Counted from the first letter of the stretch, positions 32,831 through 43,240 are shown. The stretch: DNA of 64,000 nt from Prorocentrum cordatum (GCA_963575745.1 CAUYUJ010016497.1:1-64000), one strand, 5' to 3'. Made by a program: numbers and translations. The notes: generated by a model not told the origin, from the sequence alone.

Positions 32831-33210
32831 GCACACGCACTGACCAGCCCTCTGGATGGCCTGGAGCTCGGATCTGATGGAGCGTACGAACGGGTCGAAC
32901 GTGAGCGCCCACAGCGTGCCGCTCAATGGACACCCCTGAGCGACGCCCGCAGGACCCCGTTCAGCTCGAGGAAGGATAGCGGCATGTAGTAGCACGCGCG
33001 CAGGAGCTTGAGCATGCGGCCCGAGATACCCCAGCGAGACAGCACGCTCCAGAGCCACTGGTGGCCTATACTCGGGAACGCGGCCGCGATATCGAGGCTG
33101 ATGAAGATGGGCTGGCCGTTCTCGGCGGATGGCTGCACGCTGAGCCTGCGGGCCTCGGTGTCAACGACCACGACGTTGCGTAGAAATTGTCGTCCATTGA
33201 CGAACCCTTG
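32759..33210 (-). pseudogene. LINE-A ORF2: RT palm
   Basis: Contains the first catalytic motif FISLDIAAAFPSIGHQWLW and, after a frameshift near 32935, GVAQGCPLSGTLWALTF. A second shift near 32840 restores the frame for the Asp-pair motif ACADDLG. Immediately upstream a TAA separates AAETAHE from QGFVNGRQFLRNVVVVDTEA, which reads on in the same frame. All core RT motifs are therefore present but split over two frames with one nonsense codon. Confidence 0.85.
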
Positions 33211-35184
33211 TTATTCATGTGCCGTTTCGGCAGCAAGAGTATGGAGGGAGCGGTTGGCGGCAGATGCAATCAACTTGATGTCCGTTGTTTTCATGGAAGG
33301 CGGCCGTAGGCAGTCAGGCGTTCTTGTGCACTCAGCCACGCCAAGCGGCTCGTCGCCCTTGGGGAGCATGGCCATGAGCGAGTAGTTGATGTCGAGGGGT
33401 GGCGCGCCCGTGTCAGGGTCGGCGATGTCCCGGGCGAGTTCGGCGAGCACCGTGAACGCCGACGGAGTTTGAAGCCATGCACGATATGGTAGCCGATCGG
33501 GTCCAGGAGCAGAATCGTGAGCGAGATGGGCGGCTCGTTCGAGTGCGTGGGCGTCGGGAGTCGGTAGGTTACGTTCAGGTCGCTGAGTGAAGATGCCGTT
33601 CAGGTAGAAGTGGATGGCCGACTCGTCGACGTACTTGGCGGAGAAGATCGGGGCCCAGTGGTTCAGGATGGCGGAGTGCATCGAGCCGGGGTCGGGGGTG
33701 GTGCGGGAGCCCGAGTTCGTCGCGATCTTGATGCCCGACAGGATGAGGCGCTTGGAGAAGGGTTTCCACAATTCACCACGTCGTCCTTCATGCCTGGCCT
33801 TGCGCCGCCAGCGGTCGCCCAGCTGGGTGTTCGACTCTGCGCAGGCGGCGCGGGAGCGGGCAGCGGCCCTGGCTTTCCTCTCTTCGATGAGGGCAGTGTT
33901 GGTGTCTGACAACGCGGGGTCGATCAGGGGCACGTTCCCGTTCTGCACGCGCAGGTGGAGGGCGGCGAGGTCCGTGTTGGCGATCATGGTGGAGGCGAGG
34001 CGAGTGTCCTGGTACCAGATCGCCCATGCTATGCTTCGCAATGTCATGGCTCGTACCTCCTTGGCGATCGGTGCCGACTGGCTCGATAACTCGGCGGACG
34101 CAATGGAAGACATGGTGTTCCTGGCGAGCTGAGCCGCCTCGGTCATGGCAGTCTTGAGCACTTTCCACTTGGTGGTCGGGGGCAGCATCGTGACGCCAGT
34201 CATGTTCAGCAGTTTGTCTATGTGGTGGGGGTAATGGGGCGAGTCGAAGATGAAAGCAGGGATGCCACGTTCGGCAGGGGGGCGTTGTTGTTTGGGTCGA
34301 ATACGCAGGTGCGTGATCTTATGGTCACTGCCCATGCCGTGCGGGCCCTCCAAGGGGGCATCGTTCGCAATCAGTAATGTCTCCATGTTCGGCATGGCAC
34401 GGGCAGGCAGCGAGATGAAGCATCGCTCAATCGTGGACTCGGACATGGTAGCAATGTTCTTATGCGTGGTCGACAGCGTGGTGATCTCGACCAGGTCCTT
34501 GAAGAGGTTGCGCCAGTAGACGGGTTGATACTGGTACCGCTGAGCAGCCGTGGTGTCAGAGTCGACGGGCGAGTTAAGGCTCTTGGGCGGGAACTCGGAC
34601 ACGTTGAAGTCCCCTAGCAGAACAAGAAGTCGTGCATGTGGACGTTCATCAGCATGAGCACGGAGCCGTTGAAGATGTTGCTGGATGTCTCGGCGGTCCA
34701 AGGGCGTGAGGTCGTGATTGTGAATGTTCACGATGGTCAATTCGTGGCGCCTTTGAGCATCAGTGACTCGGAGCCAAGCCGCTCGCCCTGGAACGATGAC
34801 TTCAAATTCACGAAGTGGTCGTTCTTCGGGTGGGCGGGTTCGCTCTGCCTTGTCGTAGGCCAGCAGGAAGCCAATCCCGCCTGCAGTCGTGGAGTATAGC
34901 GGCGGCTCGTTGATGGAATCGCGGTTCAGCACCAACTGTGAGTGGAAGGCCAGGTAGGAATGCTCGGTCGACTCGGCCAGGTGCAGGAGGTCCTCGTACG
35001 CGCCGCGCGTCTCCTGCAAGGCCAGAACAGCCCGTTGACGAAGGAGGGGGAGAAGATGACGGCGCTTGGTATGCCTGCGTGCATCGGAGCGTCCAAGCAG
35101 TGCCTGAGTGTTCCAGTACGCGATGTTCAGTCCTTCGCGAGAAGGCTTTTTCCACCCATGGGGGCCATCTGCCGTCAAAGCCAC
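33211..35184 (-). CDS. LINE-A ORF2, 5' half: endonuclease and RT start
   Basis: 657 codons. The APE-like endonuclease nicks target DNA to prime reverse transcription. Seen motifs are LNIAYWNTQALLG at the start, LALQETRG with the catalytic Glu, TIVNIHNHDL, LLGDFNVSEFP (GDxN), ERCFISLPARA and MGSDHKITHLRI (SDH). A linker follows, then the RT entry region (APGPDRLPYRAWL and INYSLMAMLPKGDE). The start shown is a GTG that overlaps the ORF1 stop by 10 nt, and no ATG is nearby, so translation may be coupled to ORF1. It stops at a TAA just before RT motif A. Confidence 0.85.
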   Translation of the reverse strand: MALTADGPHGWKKPSREGLNIAYWNTQALLGRSDARRHTKRRHLLPLLRQRAVLALQETRGAYEDLLHLAESTEHSYLAFHSQLVLNRDSINEPPLYSTTAGGIGFLLAYDKAERTRPPEERPLREFEVIVPGRAAWLRVTDAQRRHELTIVNIHNHDLTPLDRRDIQQHLQRLRAHADERPHARLLVLLGDFNVSEFPPKSLNSPVDSDTTAAQRYQYQPVYWRNLFKDLVEITTLSTTHKNIATMSESTIERCFISLPARAMPNMETLLIANDAPLEGPHGMGSDHKITHLRIRPKQQRPPAERGIPAFIFDSPHYPHHIDKLLNMTGVTMLPPTTKWKVLKTAMTEAAQLARNTMSSIASAELSSQSAPIAKEVRAMTLRSIAWAIWYQDTRLASTMIANTDLAALHLRVQNGNVPLIDPALSDTNTALIEERKARAAARSRAACAESNTQLGDRWRRKARHEGRRGELWKPFSKRLILSGIKIATNSGSRTTPDPGSMHSAILNHWAPIFSAKYVDESAIHFYLNGIFTQRPERNLPTPDAHALERAAHLAHDSAPGPDRLPYRAWLQTPSAFTVLAELARDIADPDTGAPPLDINYSLMAMLPKGDEPLGVAECTRTPDCLRPPSMKTTDIKLIASAANRSLHTLAAETAHE

Positions 35185-36351
35185 TGCGCTGCTGTGAGGG
35201 GATCGGCGAAGGCGGCGGCGAACTCGGCGGCGATGTCTTTCTGCAGCGTGTCGTCGATGTTGTTAGCCACAGCAGCAGCAGCCCAACGCAGAACAGTGGC
35301 TTGCTCGGGTGTCGTGCCCACCAAGATCTGCACGAGGACGTCGCCCTTGACTGAGAGGTATCCTGCAGACCTATGCACCCTGACATCGGTAGTGCCAGCC
35401 TTGGCTTGTAGGATCTTGGCGAGCTTTTTGATCTGGACTTCGCGCCTGACCATCTTGGGGCTTTTGTCACCACTAACATACAGAGGGTAAGTAGTCCCAG
35501 ATACGACGATGTTGAAGTCGCGCCAGTCGTTGCCCACGCGGAGGTTGTCGTACAGCTTCCGCGCACGGGGCTCCGCCAGCAGAGTGCCGCCCGTGACGGA
35601 GAAGGAGTGGCGGCGTTGTAGTCCAGCTGTGTTGAAGGCGATCTGAGCTCCTGTAACCGCAGCCGCTCGGAACCAATCTGCCAGAGCGGGTCGTATGTCC
35701 GTCTCGACCATGGGGACGGAGCAGCCGATCCAGAAAGTGACGGGGTCGGGCTCGCTGTCCCATGAGCCCATGTTGGTAGCGTTGATCGATGGTGCCCGAG
35801 CCTCGGCCTCTGATACGATGGCCTCCAACTTTGCAACGGATGCCTTGAGCTCCGCGTTGGCCACCTCTGCTTTGTCCATGCGCTGCTTGACCAGGAAGAC
35901 CTCCCGCTCGGTGCGCTCGTTCTTCTGTGTGAAATCCTTTGCGATGTCTGCAACCGATTCGAGAAATTTGGCACTGGCCGCATCACACACACACTTTTGG
36001 TCGTGGATTCGAAAGTCGATGCTGCTGCTTGAACTTGTGTGGCAAGAATTTCTTCGAGCTGTTTGCGCACATGTGCAGGAAGGGACTCTGCTCCGAGCTT
36101 GGCGGCTGATGCGGCCCATGGATCACCTCCCTTGGCCCGAGGGTCAGCGGCACAGACCGATGCTGTTTTCCTGGCTTCTTCTCCCATGCCTGCGAGAAAG
36201 AAGATGGGCCCGCGCCAGCCCGCACGAAAATGAGCGCGTGGATATGTAAGAATATGAAGGTCGCCAACGCCGTGGGCACGACGAGGCCAAAAGTGGTCCT
36301 GTGCTGTCCCTGGACCAAGGGTCTCCGCTTCCTGCCGCGGGGCAAAATCAT
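35175..36351 (-). pseudogene. LINE-A ORF1
   Basis: ORF1 of LINEs binds the element RNA. An ATG lies immediately 3' of the spliced leader (36351), but the better reading starts at the ATG at 36187 (MGEEARKTASVCAADPRAKG). It runs to STFESTTKSVC near 35990 and then shifts within a GT dinucleotide run into SAKFLESVADIAKDFTQKNE. After the shift it is a coiled coil (about 35960-35770). A compact domain follows, including WIGCSVPMVETDIRPALADW and RVGNDWRDFNIVVSG. The sequence ends at 35175, overlapping ORF2. Confidence 0.7.
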
Positions 36352-36373
36352 CTTGAGCCAAAATGGCTACGGA
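36352..36373 (-). other. Dinoflagellate spliced-leader sequence
   Basis: The minus strand reads the full 22-nt dinoflagellate SL, including the core GCCATTTTGGCTCAAG and the 5' TCCGTA, directly joined to the LINE-A 5' sequence. In dinoflagellates the SL is added to mRNAs by trans-splicing, so its presence in the genome next to a retroelement means a processed RNA was reverse transcribed. The match is exact as I remember the leader, with no decay. Confidence 0.92.
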
Positions 36374-36384
36374 CCCGGCGGGGG

Positions 36385-36452
36385 GGAGGAGGAGGAGGAG
36401 GAGGAGGAGGAGGAGGAGGAAGAGGAGGAGGAGGAGGAGGAGGAGGAGGAGC
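36385..36452. repeat. (GGA)n microsatellite
   Basis: More than 20 GGA units with one AGA interruption. It starts about 12 bp outside the LINE-A 5' end. Confidence 0.92.
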
Positions 36453-36881
36453 AATGGAGCAATGGCCGAGGGCGCAGAAGGAAATCCCGACTGGGCCTCG
36501 GAGCAACGAAGGTGGGCGCGGACTCGCGCCCGAGGTGCAGGCCGCTGCTAGTCCGAGTCTCCTGACTCGGGCTGTGGCTGCGGGGCAGGAGCCGAGGGGG
36601 AGGGGGGAGCCGTGGGCGCGGGCCGGCCATTTGCTGGCGGGACCGGGCTGGCGGGCCTCGCCATCAGCTCCTCGATCCTGGTCTTCGCGAGCGCGGCCTG
36701 GCCGGCGCCGCCGCCCGCCGACGAGGCTCGAGGATTCGAGAGCTCGAGGGTTGCAAAGCTTCTACTCGAGGGTTGCGTCGTCGACGTCGTCGACGTCGTC
36801 GTAGTCATCGTCGCAGCTGCCGCCGCCACCACCGTCGTCGTCCTCATCGGCGTCGACGTCGTCGTCGTCGTCGCCGCCGCT

Positions 36882-36914
<33 letters not shown>

Positions 36915-37470
36915 CGCGGCGGTGGCCCCCCGGGGGGCCGTGGAGGCCAGGACTTCTGGGGTCGTCGTCGTCGTCGGCGGCGTCGGCGTCGGCATCGGCG
37001 TCGGCGTCGGCATCGGCGTCGGCGTCGCCGTAGTCGGCAACATCGGCTCTGGCGTGGGCGTCGCCGTCGTCATCGTCGCCGCATCTCCCCCTCCCGTCTA
37101 CGAAGACCCTCTGTGTCTCCCCCTCTATCCAGGTCTTTCACCCTTGCCTCCTCTGTTCCAACTCCGCCACCGCCACCTCCCTCATGTTCCTCTCAGAAGT
37201 CGGCGGAAGTGTCTGGAGACCCCCGAAGGGCCTGGAGGCCACAGGATGCCCGAAAAGGAAAAGAAACAGTCGAACAACCCGACCCTTCGCCTTCCTCCCG
37301 TCCCGCCCGTCTCCTGGCAGCCCTGTCCGCGCGCCTCCGCCAGATCTTGGCTCGGCAGTCCTGGCAAAGGAGTGGCGGGGACATCTGCCCAAAGCGGCGC
37401 TTACGAACGGCAGACGCGAGGCGGGAGTGGGCAAGGTACCTCGCAATCGAAGACACGATATGTACATACC
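36453..37470. repeat. (GTC)n/(GTCGGC)n array and unassigned flanks
   Basis: 36772-37075 is an imperfect GTC/GTCGGC array that encodes poly-Val/Gly or poly-Asp/Thr chance peptides. 36453-36770 and 37080-37470 are G+C-rich without recognisable genes. Confidence 0.75.
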
Positions 37471-37860
37471 TATAGGTGTGTATATATATATGTACATGCG
37501 TGCACGTAAACATACCTACCTACATACACATAATTATATACACATGCATATATATATAAAACATTGCACACGTGTTATTGGCACGTGTATACTACTTACG
37601 TCTAAGTACGTGTATATCAGTCTACACGCATGCATGCAACCATACATCAAACATACATACATGTCAGCAAACAAATGCACACGTATACAAAACATACATG
37701 CGTTTTTGCGCACCGGCATACAACGTTCCATAGATATATGAGCACATCTGCACACACACACGTATATACACGCATAAAAAATACATGCATATAAACAAAC
37801 GCACACGCACACACATACACACAAACATACGTACACCTAGATTTGGATGTACGAATATAT
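37470..37860. repeat. Alternating purine-pyrimidine AT/ACAT-rich tract
   Basis: About 390 bp rich in CATA, TATA, CACA and CATGCGT steps, nearly alternating purine and pyrimidine. Short palindromes such as TATATATA and GCACGTGT occur. No gene. Confidence 0.75.
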
Positions 37861-38590
37861 AATTATAGATGTGCGTTGTTAAGGTGTTCGCTTCTCTTCT
37901 ACGGAACTGCGCCCGTGTGCGGCTCCAGCGGCTCCGTTCCGGTCCGTCGCCACACCACTCTTCCTAAGTATGCCAGCAAAGCACCCTAATGGCAGCTAGA
38001 ATGTGCAGACAGATGGACGCCTGAAACGTCGAGTTGCCAGGACGACCTCGTCGTATTGCCGATACGATTACGGGAGTTGAGCTTGCTGATGGAGGTGACG
38101 TTCGTGACGTCGACATGTTGACATGAACGCGCTTGGAACAACATTACGGACGGAGCGACCCCACTCCTGGCAGCTGGAATTGTGAAAAGCCTATGACCCT
38201 GTAACAGTTTCTGGACCCAGGACAGCTGGAATGGTGAGAACCCGACGCCCCTGCCACAACTCCTGGACCTGCGACGGCTGAAATCAAGCCAGAGCACAGC
38301 AACGAGCCTCATTGCTGGATCTGCGAGGGCTGGAATCGAGCCAGAACACCATAGTGCTGCTCATTGCTAGAGTCTAGAGCACCAAGGCCAGAGTGAATCT
38401 CAGTTCTGGATTTGCGAGGGCTGGAATCGAGCCAGAACGCTCGGCCCCCCTCTGTGGAAATTCAGGTGATAAGAATATTTAAATCGGAATCGAGCTGGAA
38501 CACAATCCGCCACCGTGCCTCTGGGCACGGAGTGGGCGTGTCCTCGGGTCCTTTGGCCAATCACCTGAGCCTGAGCCCCTAGTCCTACGG
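37861..38590. repeat. GGAATCGAGCCAGAAC-type repeats, first block
   Basis: From about 38160 to 38510 imperfect ~55-75-bp units recur. They carry TCTGGACC(C)AGGACAGC early on, or later GGATTTGCGAGGGCTGGAAT followed by CGAGCCAGAACACCATAGTG. Related units reappear at 39395-39570. 37861-38150 shows nothing recognisable. Confidence 0.65.
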
Positions 38591-39330
38591 AGTTTCATGA
38601 GGCCCTGGGGCCCAAATTCACAAATCTCCGGGGTTTGGCGCGGATCCCTTGGACCTTGGCGCATCTTGTCGCGTGACTTTTTCGGGCCCCCAAAAAACCT
38701 AAGACTGGCCAACAGGGCCCCGAGAAGCTCCCAAGACGGTCTAAGGAGGCCCCGAGTCGCCAAACGATCGCTCCGAGTCGCTCAAGATGGCCTCCAGACA
38801 GCCCAAGAAGCCTCCAAGACGCTCGAAGAGGCCTCCAGGAGGCCTCCCTCCCAAGAGTGCCCCAAGAGGCCAACATCACTGATTCCCCTTAGGTTTTGAC
38901 AGATTTTGACGTTCTCGCCTTTTCGGCTTCCCGACGCTCCCAGAAGGTCCTAGAGACACCCAAGACTCAAGACCCACCCAAGACGGCCTGAGAGGCCTCC
39001 AAGAAGGCCCCAAAACGGCCCAGGAGGGCTCCAAGAAAGCCCAAGAGGCGCCCAAAACGGCCCAAGAGGGCCCCAATAGGGCCCAAAAGAGGAAACAGGA
39101 ACCGGAAATCCGAACCCACAGCCCCGAGAGGCCCTCAGAAGGCCCAAAGAGGCGCCCAGGAGGCCCCAAGAGGCCCCCGAAGAGGCCCCCAAGAGGCCCC
39201 GAAGAAGCCCCGAAGACGCCCCAGGAGCCGCGAAGAGGCCCAAAAGAGATCCCCAAAAAGGCCCCCAAACGGCCCCCAAAGAGGCCCCCGAGAAGCCTCC
39301 CGCGAGATCCCAACGAACATCCACTGGGCT
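38590..39330. repeat. CAAGAGGCCC-type degenerate array, second locus
   Basis: Same composition as 28971-30370: imperfect 9-12-bp steps of CCCAAGACGGCC/CAAGAGGCCC type. The leader (TTAGGTTTTGAC ... TTCTCGCC..TTCGGCTTCCCGAC) is at 38885-38940. It lies between the two blocks of CCAGAAC-type repeats. Confidence 0.7.
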
Positions 39331-40352
39331 TTATCCCCACAACCCAGGCAGGGTGGCGGGATAGGCCGAAGGCCATTCGATAGTGATTCGCATTCCTTGA
39401 CCAGATCGAACCAGAATGCCATACTGAGCCTCATGTATGGACTTTGAGGGTTGAAATCGAGGCAGAACATGACAATGAGCTTCATATCTGGACAAAACTG
39501 AGCCAGAACGCCATATTGACTCTCATGTTTGGACCAGACCGAGCCAGAACACCATAGTGAGTCGATTCTGGACTGTTCCGAACCGCCGACGGACCGGTGA
39601 GACGCCTCCCCTGGCCCCCCCCCATGTGGAGATCCTGGTGGGAGGAATCTTTGACCTCCTGTAGAAGCCCGAGGGCGCGCCAGGGGTGCGAGGGCCCAAG
39701 TGCGACTCGAATTCCCTCTGGCCTGCGAGCCGCAGCCTCTGACCCAGACCGGAGGGAGAACGAGCCTGCGATCATCGCTCCTGGCCGCCTTCGCGTTGCC
39801 AGGGCGACGGGCGCGCGTCAGGCCCGGAGGCTGGAGGACGGCCTCCATGGCACGCACCCCCCGCATGCGTCCCTGGCAGAAGGGTGGGGCCGGGCAGAAA
39901 ACGGAACGGCGTTCCAAAACGGATCCGTCTTGTGGAATAAAAGGCTCTTCAAATGCAACCGCCTCCGGCGGCTGATCGATTGTTCGAGGAATCGAATGCG
40001 TGCCCGACGGCGAATGGCTTGTGCTGCAGAAAGAAGCTGAAGCTGCGGGCCTTAAGGCGGGGACGGCTCCCAAATGTTTTCGGGAAAATCAAACATTGAT
40101 GCAACATCTATCCGCAAACTGGCCGGCGCCGAGACCAGAAACGCAAGGGAATGGAAGCCAGTGGGGGGCGCCAGTCAGGGAGGTGAGCGGCACATGTCCA
40201 GCCAACCGGCACCCTGACACCAGCCAGGCGACGAGATGTGGCAGGAACGCTTGGCAAGCCTTTACGGAGCACGCCTATACGGCCTCCAGTTGTTGCATAA
40301 GTGGCAATTCTGAATAGTGGGAGGAATGCCCGATGAGATCGCGTCCAATACT
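39331..40352. other. CCAGAAC-type repeats, then unassigned sequence
   Basis: 39395-39570 holds three to four ~50-60-bp units with GAGCCAGAACRCCATA(G/T)TGA. 39571-40352 has ORFs on both strands but no recognised family. The last ~250 bp may be the 3' untranslated part of LINE-C. Confidence 0.5.
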
Positions 40353-41390
40353 TCATTGCATAGTTACACCGTCGGCGTCCGCATTGCACTCCCGACGTAT
40401 GTGCCATATGTGAACGGATTGCACATATGGCAAATCTCTGAGGCGTCGGGGCAAGTCCAGAGCGCGCTCATATAGCGACTGGAGATCGCGATCCGGGCAT
40501 CGCCGAGCCCCGTTGACCTGTTTCACCACCAACGAAGAGTCGGCATGGAAAACAATATGGTTCGGCGGGCATTCCAAAGCATGCAGCATGCTCTCGAGAA
40601 GGCCCGAGTACCCCGCTCGGTTGTTGGTCGCATCCCCTAGCACGCCGCCACAGCAGGCGTCAACGCAGCGGGCCCCAACCGCATAGCGAACGAAGCCATC
40701 TGAGGACTGTCTCGCCTGTGCTGTGCCCAGGTTGCGCGCTGCAGCGCCAGGTGCATAAACAACGCCATCCGATGCAGAAACAAGTGCGTGCGTGCGCATC
40801 CTACGGCGTTCCTTGCGGGTCTTGGCGAATGGGCTTCCTGTGATCCACGGGTCATTGCACAACCATTTTGCATGCAAGACCATGTCATCAAAGGAATGGA
40901 AGCGCCTCTCATCGAGGAGCAGGCGCCGCAAGCGCGCGACTGCGCTTGTGAAAGTCAAGGCGCACCGTAGAACAGAGGCGCTTGGAAGACTGGCTTGGAG
41001 CCACATCTCGCGGGCCGCGAGGCTAGCGTAGGGGTTCGGAAAGCGGTCCTGGATTGCTGCAGTCTCAGGGCAAACATCCCTGTGGCTCACCGAATCCTCG
41101 TCTGCAGCGCCGCAAACAGGACACGGCAGTACCGCCTGCTCGAGCGCAGGCGCCAGCCTGTGTGACGTGAGCTTCCCTTTTAAGAGTCTCCGCACGACCG
41201 CAAGACGATGCTCCCCGGGAGCGTCTGACGGCGTTCTTCTCAAGGTTTGGCCCACAAGGTCCCAAGAGAGACTGCGAGTTTGAAGTCGCATCCGCATTTG
41301 CAGCTCCGGGGGCCTCGGCTTGGCGCATACAGCGGTGCAAATGCCGATGCACTCCTGCCTCCCTGGACCAGCCGCTGCCCGAACGTACAC
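40353..41390 (-). pseudogene. LINE-C C-terminal part: zinc finger and RNase H
   Basis: 345 codons. CPVCGAADEDSVSHRDVCP is the zinc-binding motif found after the RT domain in RNase H-bearing LINEs. The RNase HI-like domain follows: DGFVRYAVG, GGVLGDATNNRAGYSGLL, VFHADSSLVVKQVNG, DRDLQSLYERALDLPRRL and HIRRECNADADGV. The conserved acidic position after NNRA is Gly here (usual NNRAEY), so the nuclease is probably inactive. It would act in LINE reverse transcription by removing RNA. The upstream RT lies in other frames (to 42400). Confidence 0.82.
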
Positions 41391-42395
41391 GATCGCTCAA
41401 AACCTCAGAGACTGTGTGCCCAGTGACCATCAGAAACGACCGGAAGGCTCGCGCATAGCCAGAGAGTGGGCGCAGACTTCTTCTGGCGGTTGGAGAAACA
41501 AGGCCCCCCGTGCACGCATCGATCTGCTGTTGGTCGATGCACCCCGCGCTCTCTAGCCGAAATGCGGCGGACAACAACGTGGCAGTGTTCGCCAGAAACG
41601 GGTCTGCGGCTTCAACTAAAGCTCGGAACAACCCCCTGGCGTCGCAGAAAACTTGAAAAGGGCACCAACTCACGCGTTCAAAAAAAGATTGTGCCAAAGC
41701 TCGTATCTCGCCCAACGTGAACTCGCTGGAGCAAATTGTTTTAATTACGTACGAATCCGAAGGAAAAGCAAAAACGCTACAAGCGAGAAGCCGGGTGCCG
41801 AGGCCAAGTTTTCACCTGCCTCAGAATTGACAGCCGCTGGCATAATTTGGTCAGGGTCTCCATTACGCAGCTAAGCGATTTCTGCCGACGCACGATATAG
41901 GGGTTCTCAAAAAGGCCACATAACCATTGGAAGTCCTCCGATGTAAGCGCACCATTTGGCATCCATGCTGTTTTGCTTTTGTTGGTGAGCTGTCCGGAGG
42001 CCTCTTCAAAAAAAACGCCAAGATCCATCACGGCAGCGGTGGTAACGACACCGTCGAACTCAATATGCCAGTCGTCAAAAAACACATGTCACAGTCCGGG
42101 CACCCGCGTGGCCTGGTGTAGAAAAGGGCCCACTGCTATGACATATGCGAAAACGCTGAGTGGATGCCCTCGACCATAACAAGGAACGCACAAGTACGCA
42201 CTTGGGCGACGCATTCGTCGGCAAATCCCCCTGGTAACTTGCGGCGGCAGGCGGGCATGCTCAAACAGCGCCTCCACCAATTGCCAGAGCAGGCAATTGA
42301 GCCTTTTGGGTGCAATCGAGGCATCACAAACACATATCCTGGCGGAAGGACCCAACCATACGCAAGTGTGAGAACCGCAAGGCAGGCGGGACGAA
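41391..42395 (-). pseudogene. LINE-C reverse transcriptase fragment
   Basis: The RT palm is read in one frame interrupted by a TGA. CYGRGHPLSVFAYVIAVGPF (fingers/palm, GCPLS-like) is followed by the stop and then HVFFDDWHIEFDG with the catalytic Asp pair (FFDDW). After TLTKLCQRLSILRQVKTW the frame is lost. 41715-41400 carries further RT thumb-like sequence (FFERVSWCPFQVFCDARGLF). RT motif A and the endonuclease are absent because the 88-bp minisatellite begins at 42395. The fragment is therefore 5' truncated or was disrupted there. Confidence 0.72.
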
Positions 42396-43240
42396 CCGTG
42401 TGAGGGGTGCGCCAAAATGGGGCGGGGCCGCCATGCGAACCCTGCCACTGGGGCCTTCGGTGGAGCTCCCCATGGTGCCACGAACCGTGTGAGGGGTGCG
42501 CCAAAATGGAGCGGGGCCGCCATGTGAACCCTGCCACTGGAGCCTTCAGTAGCTCCCTATGGGGCCACGAACCGTGTGAGGGGTGCGCCAAAACAGGGCG
42601 GGGCCGCCATGCGAACCCTGCCGCTGGGGCGCTCGGTGGAGATCCCTATGGGGGCACGAACCGTGTGAGGGGTGCGCCAAAATGGGGCGGGGCCACAATG
42701 CTAATCCTGCCACTGGGGCCTTCGGTGGAGCTCCCTATACGAGGGGTGCTCCAAAATGGGGCGGGGCCGCCATGCGAACCCTGCCACTGGGGCCTTCGGT
42801 GAGATTCCCGATGGGGCCACGAACCGTGTGAGGGGTGCGCCACAATGGGGCGGGGCCGCTATTCGAACCCTGCCAGTGGGGCCTTCGGTGGAGCTCCTTG
42901 TGAAGCAACGCAAGTGTGAGGGGTGCGCCACAATGGGGCGGGGCCGCCATGCGAACCCTGCCCTGGGGCCTTCGGTGGAGCTCCCCATGGGGCAACGAAC
43001 CGTGTGAGGGGTGCGCCACAATGGGGCGGGGCCGCTATTCGAACCCTGCCAGTGGGGCCAGGGGTGCGCCAAAATGGAGCGGGGCCGCCATGTGAACCCT
43101 GCCATTGGAGACTTCAACAGCTCCCTATGGGGCCACGAGCCGTGTGAGGGGTGCGCCACAATGGGGCAGGGCAGCCATGCGAACCCTGCAACTGGGGCCT
43201 TCGGTGGAGCTCCCCATGGGGCCACGAAGCAGTGTACTGG
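42395..43240. repeat. 88-bp minisatellite, ten units
   Basis: Ten units of mostly 86-89 bp (two shorter, about 74 and 54 bp). Each carries GTGTGAGGGGTGCGCCA(A/C)AATGG, GGCGGGGCCGCCATGCGAAC, CCTGCCACTGGGGCCTTCGG and TGGAGCTCCCCATGGGGC. Two sub-types (AAAATGG and CACAATGG) alternate in blocks. It directly abuts the LINE-C fragment. No gene. Confidence 0.93.

Larger units (their letters stand above)
30500..36373 (-). mobile_element. LINE-A: SL-tagged non-LTR retrotransposon
   Basis: About 5.9 kb on the minus strand. The 5' end is exactly marked by a 22-nt spliced leader (36352-36373). ORF1 has coiled-coil character; ORF2 encodes APE-type endonuclease, reverse transcriptase and a C-terminal Cys/His motif, with no RNase H recognised. 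ORF2 is broken by a TAA and several frameshifts. The 3' boundary is uncertain (about 30500-30600), with two hairpins after the ORF2 stop. A GGA tract abuts the 5' end. Confidence 0.88.

Noticed and set aside
34808-36454. 548-codon minus-strand ORF across LINE-A ORF1 and ORF2
   Set aside because: Most of it is an out-of-frame Ser/Arg-rich reading; only its short stretch at about 36187-35990 is the true ORF1 N-terminus.
42395-43240. CRISPR-like direct repeats
   Set aside because: Units are contiguous 88-bp tandem copies without unique spacers, in eukaryotic DNA; a minisatellite.
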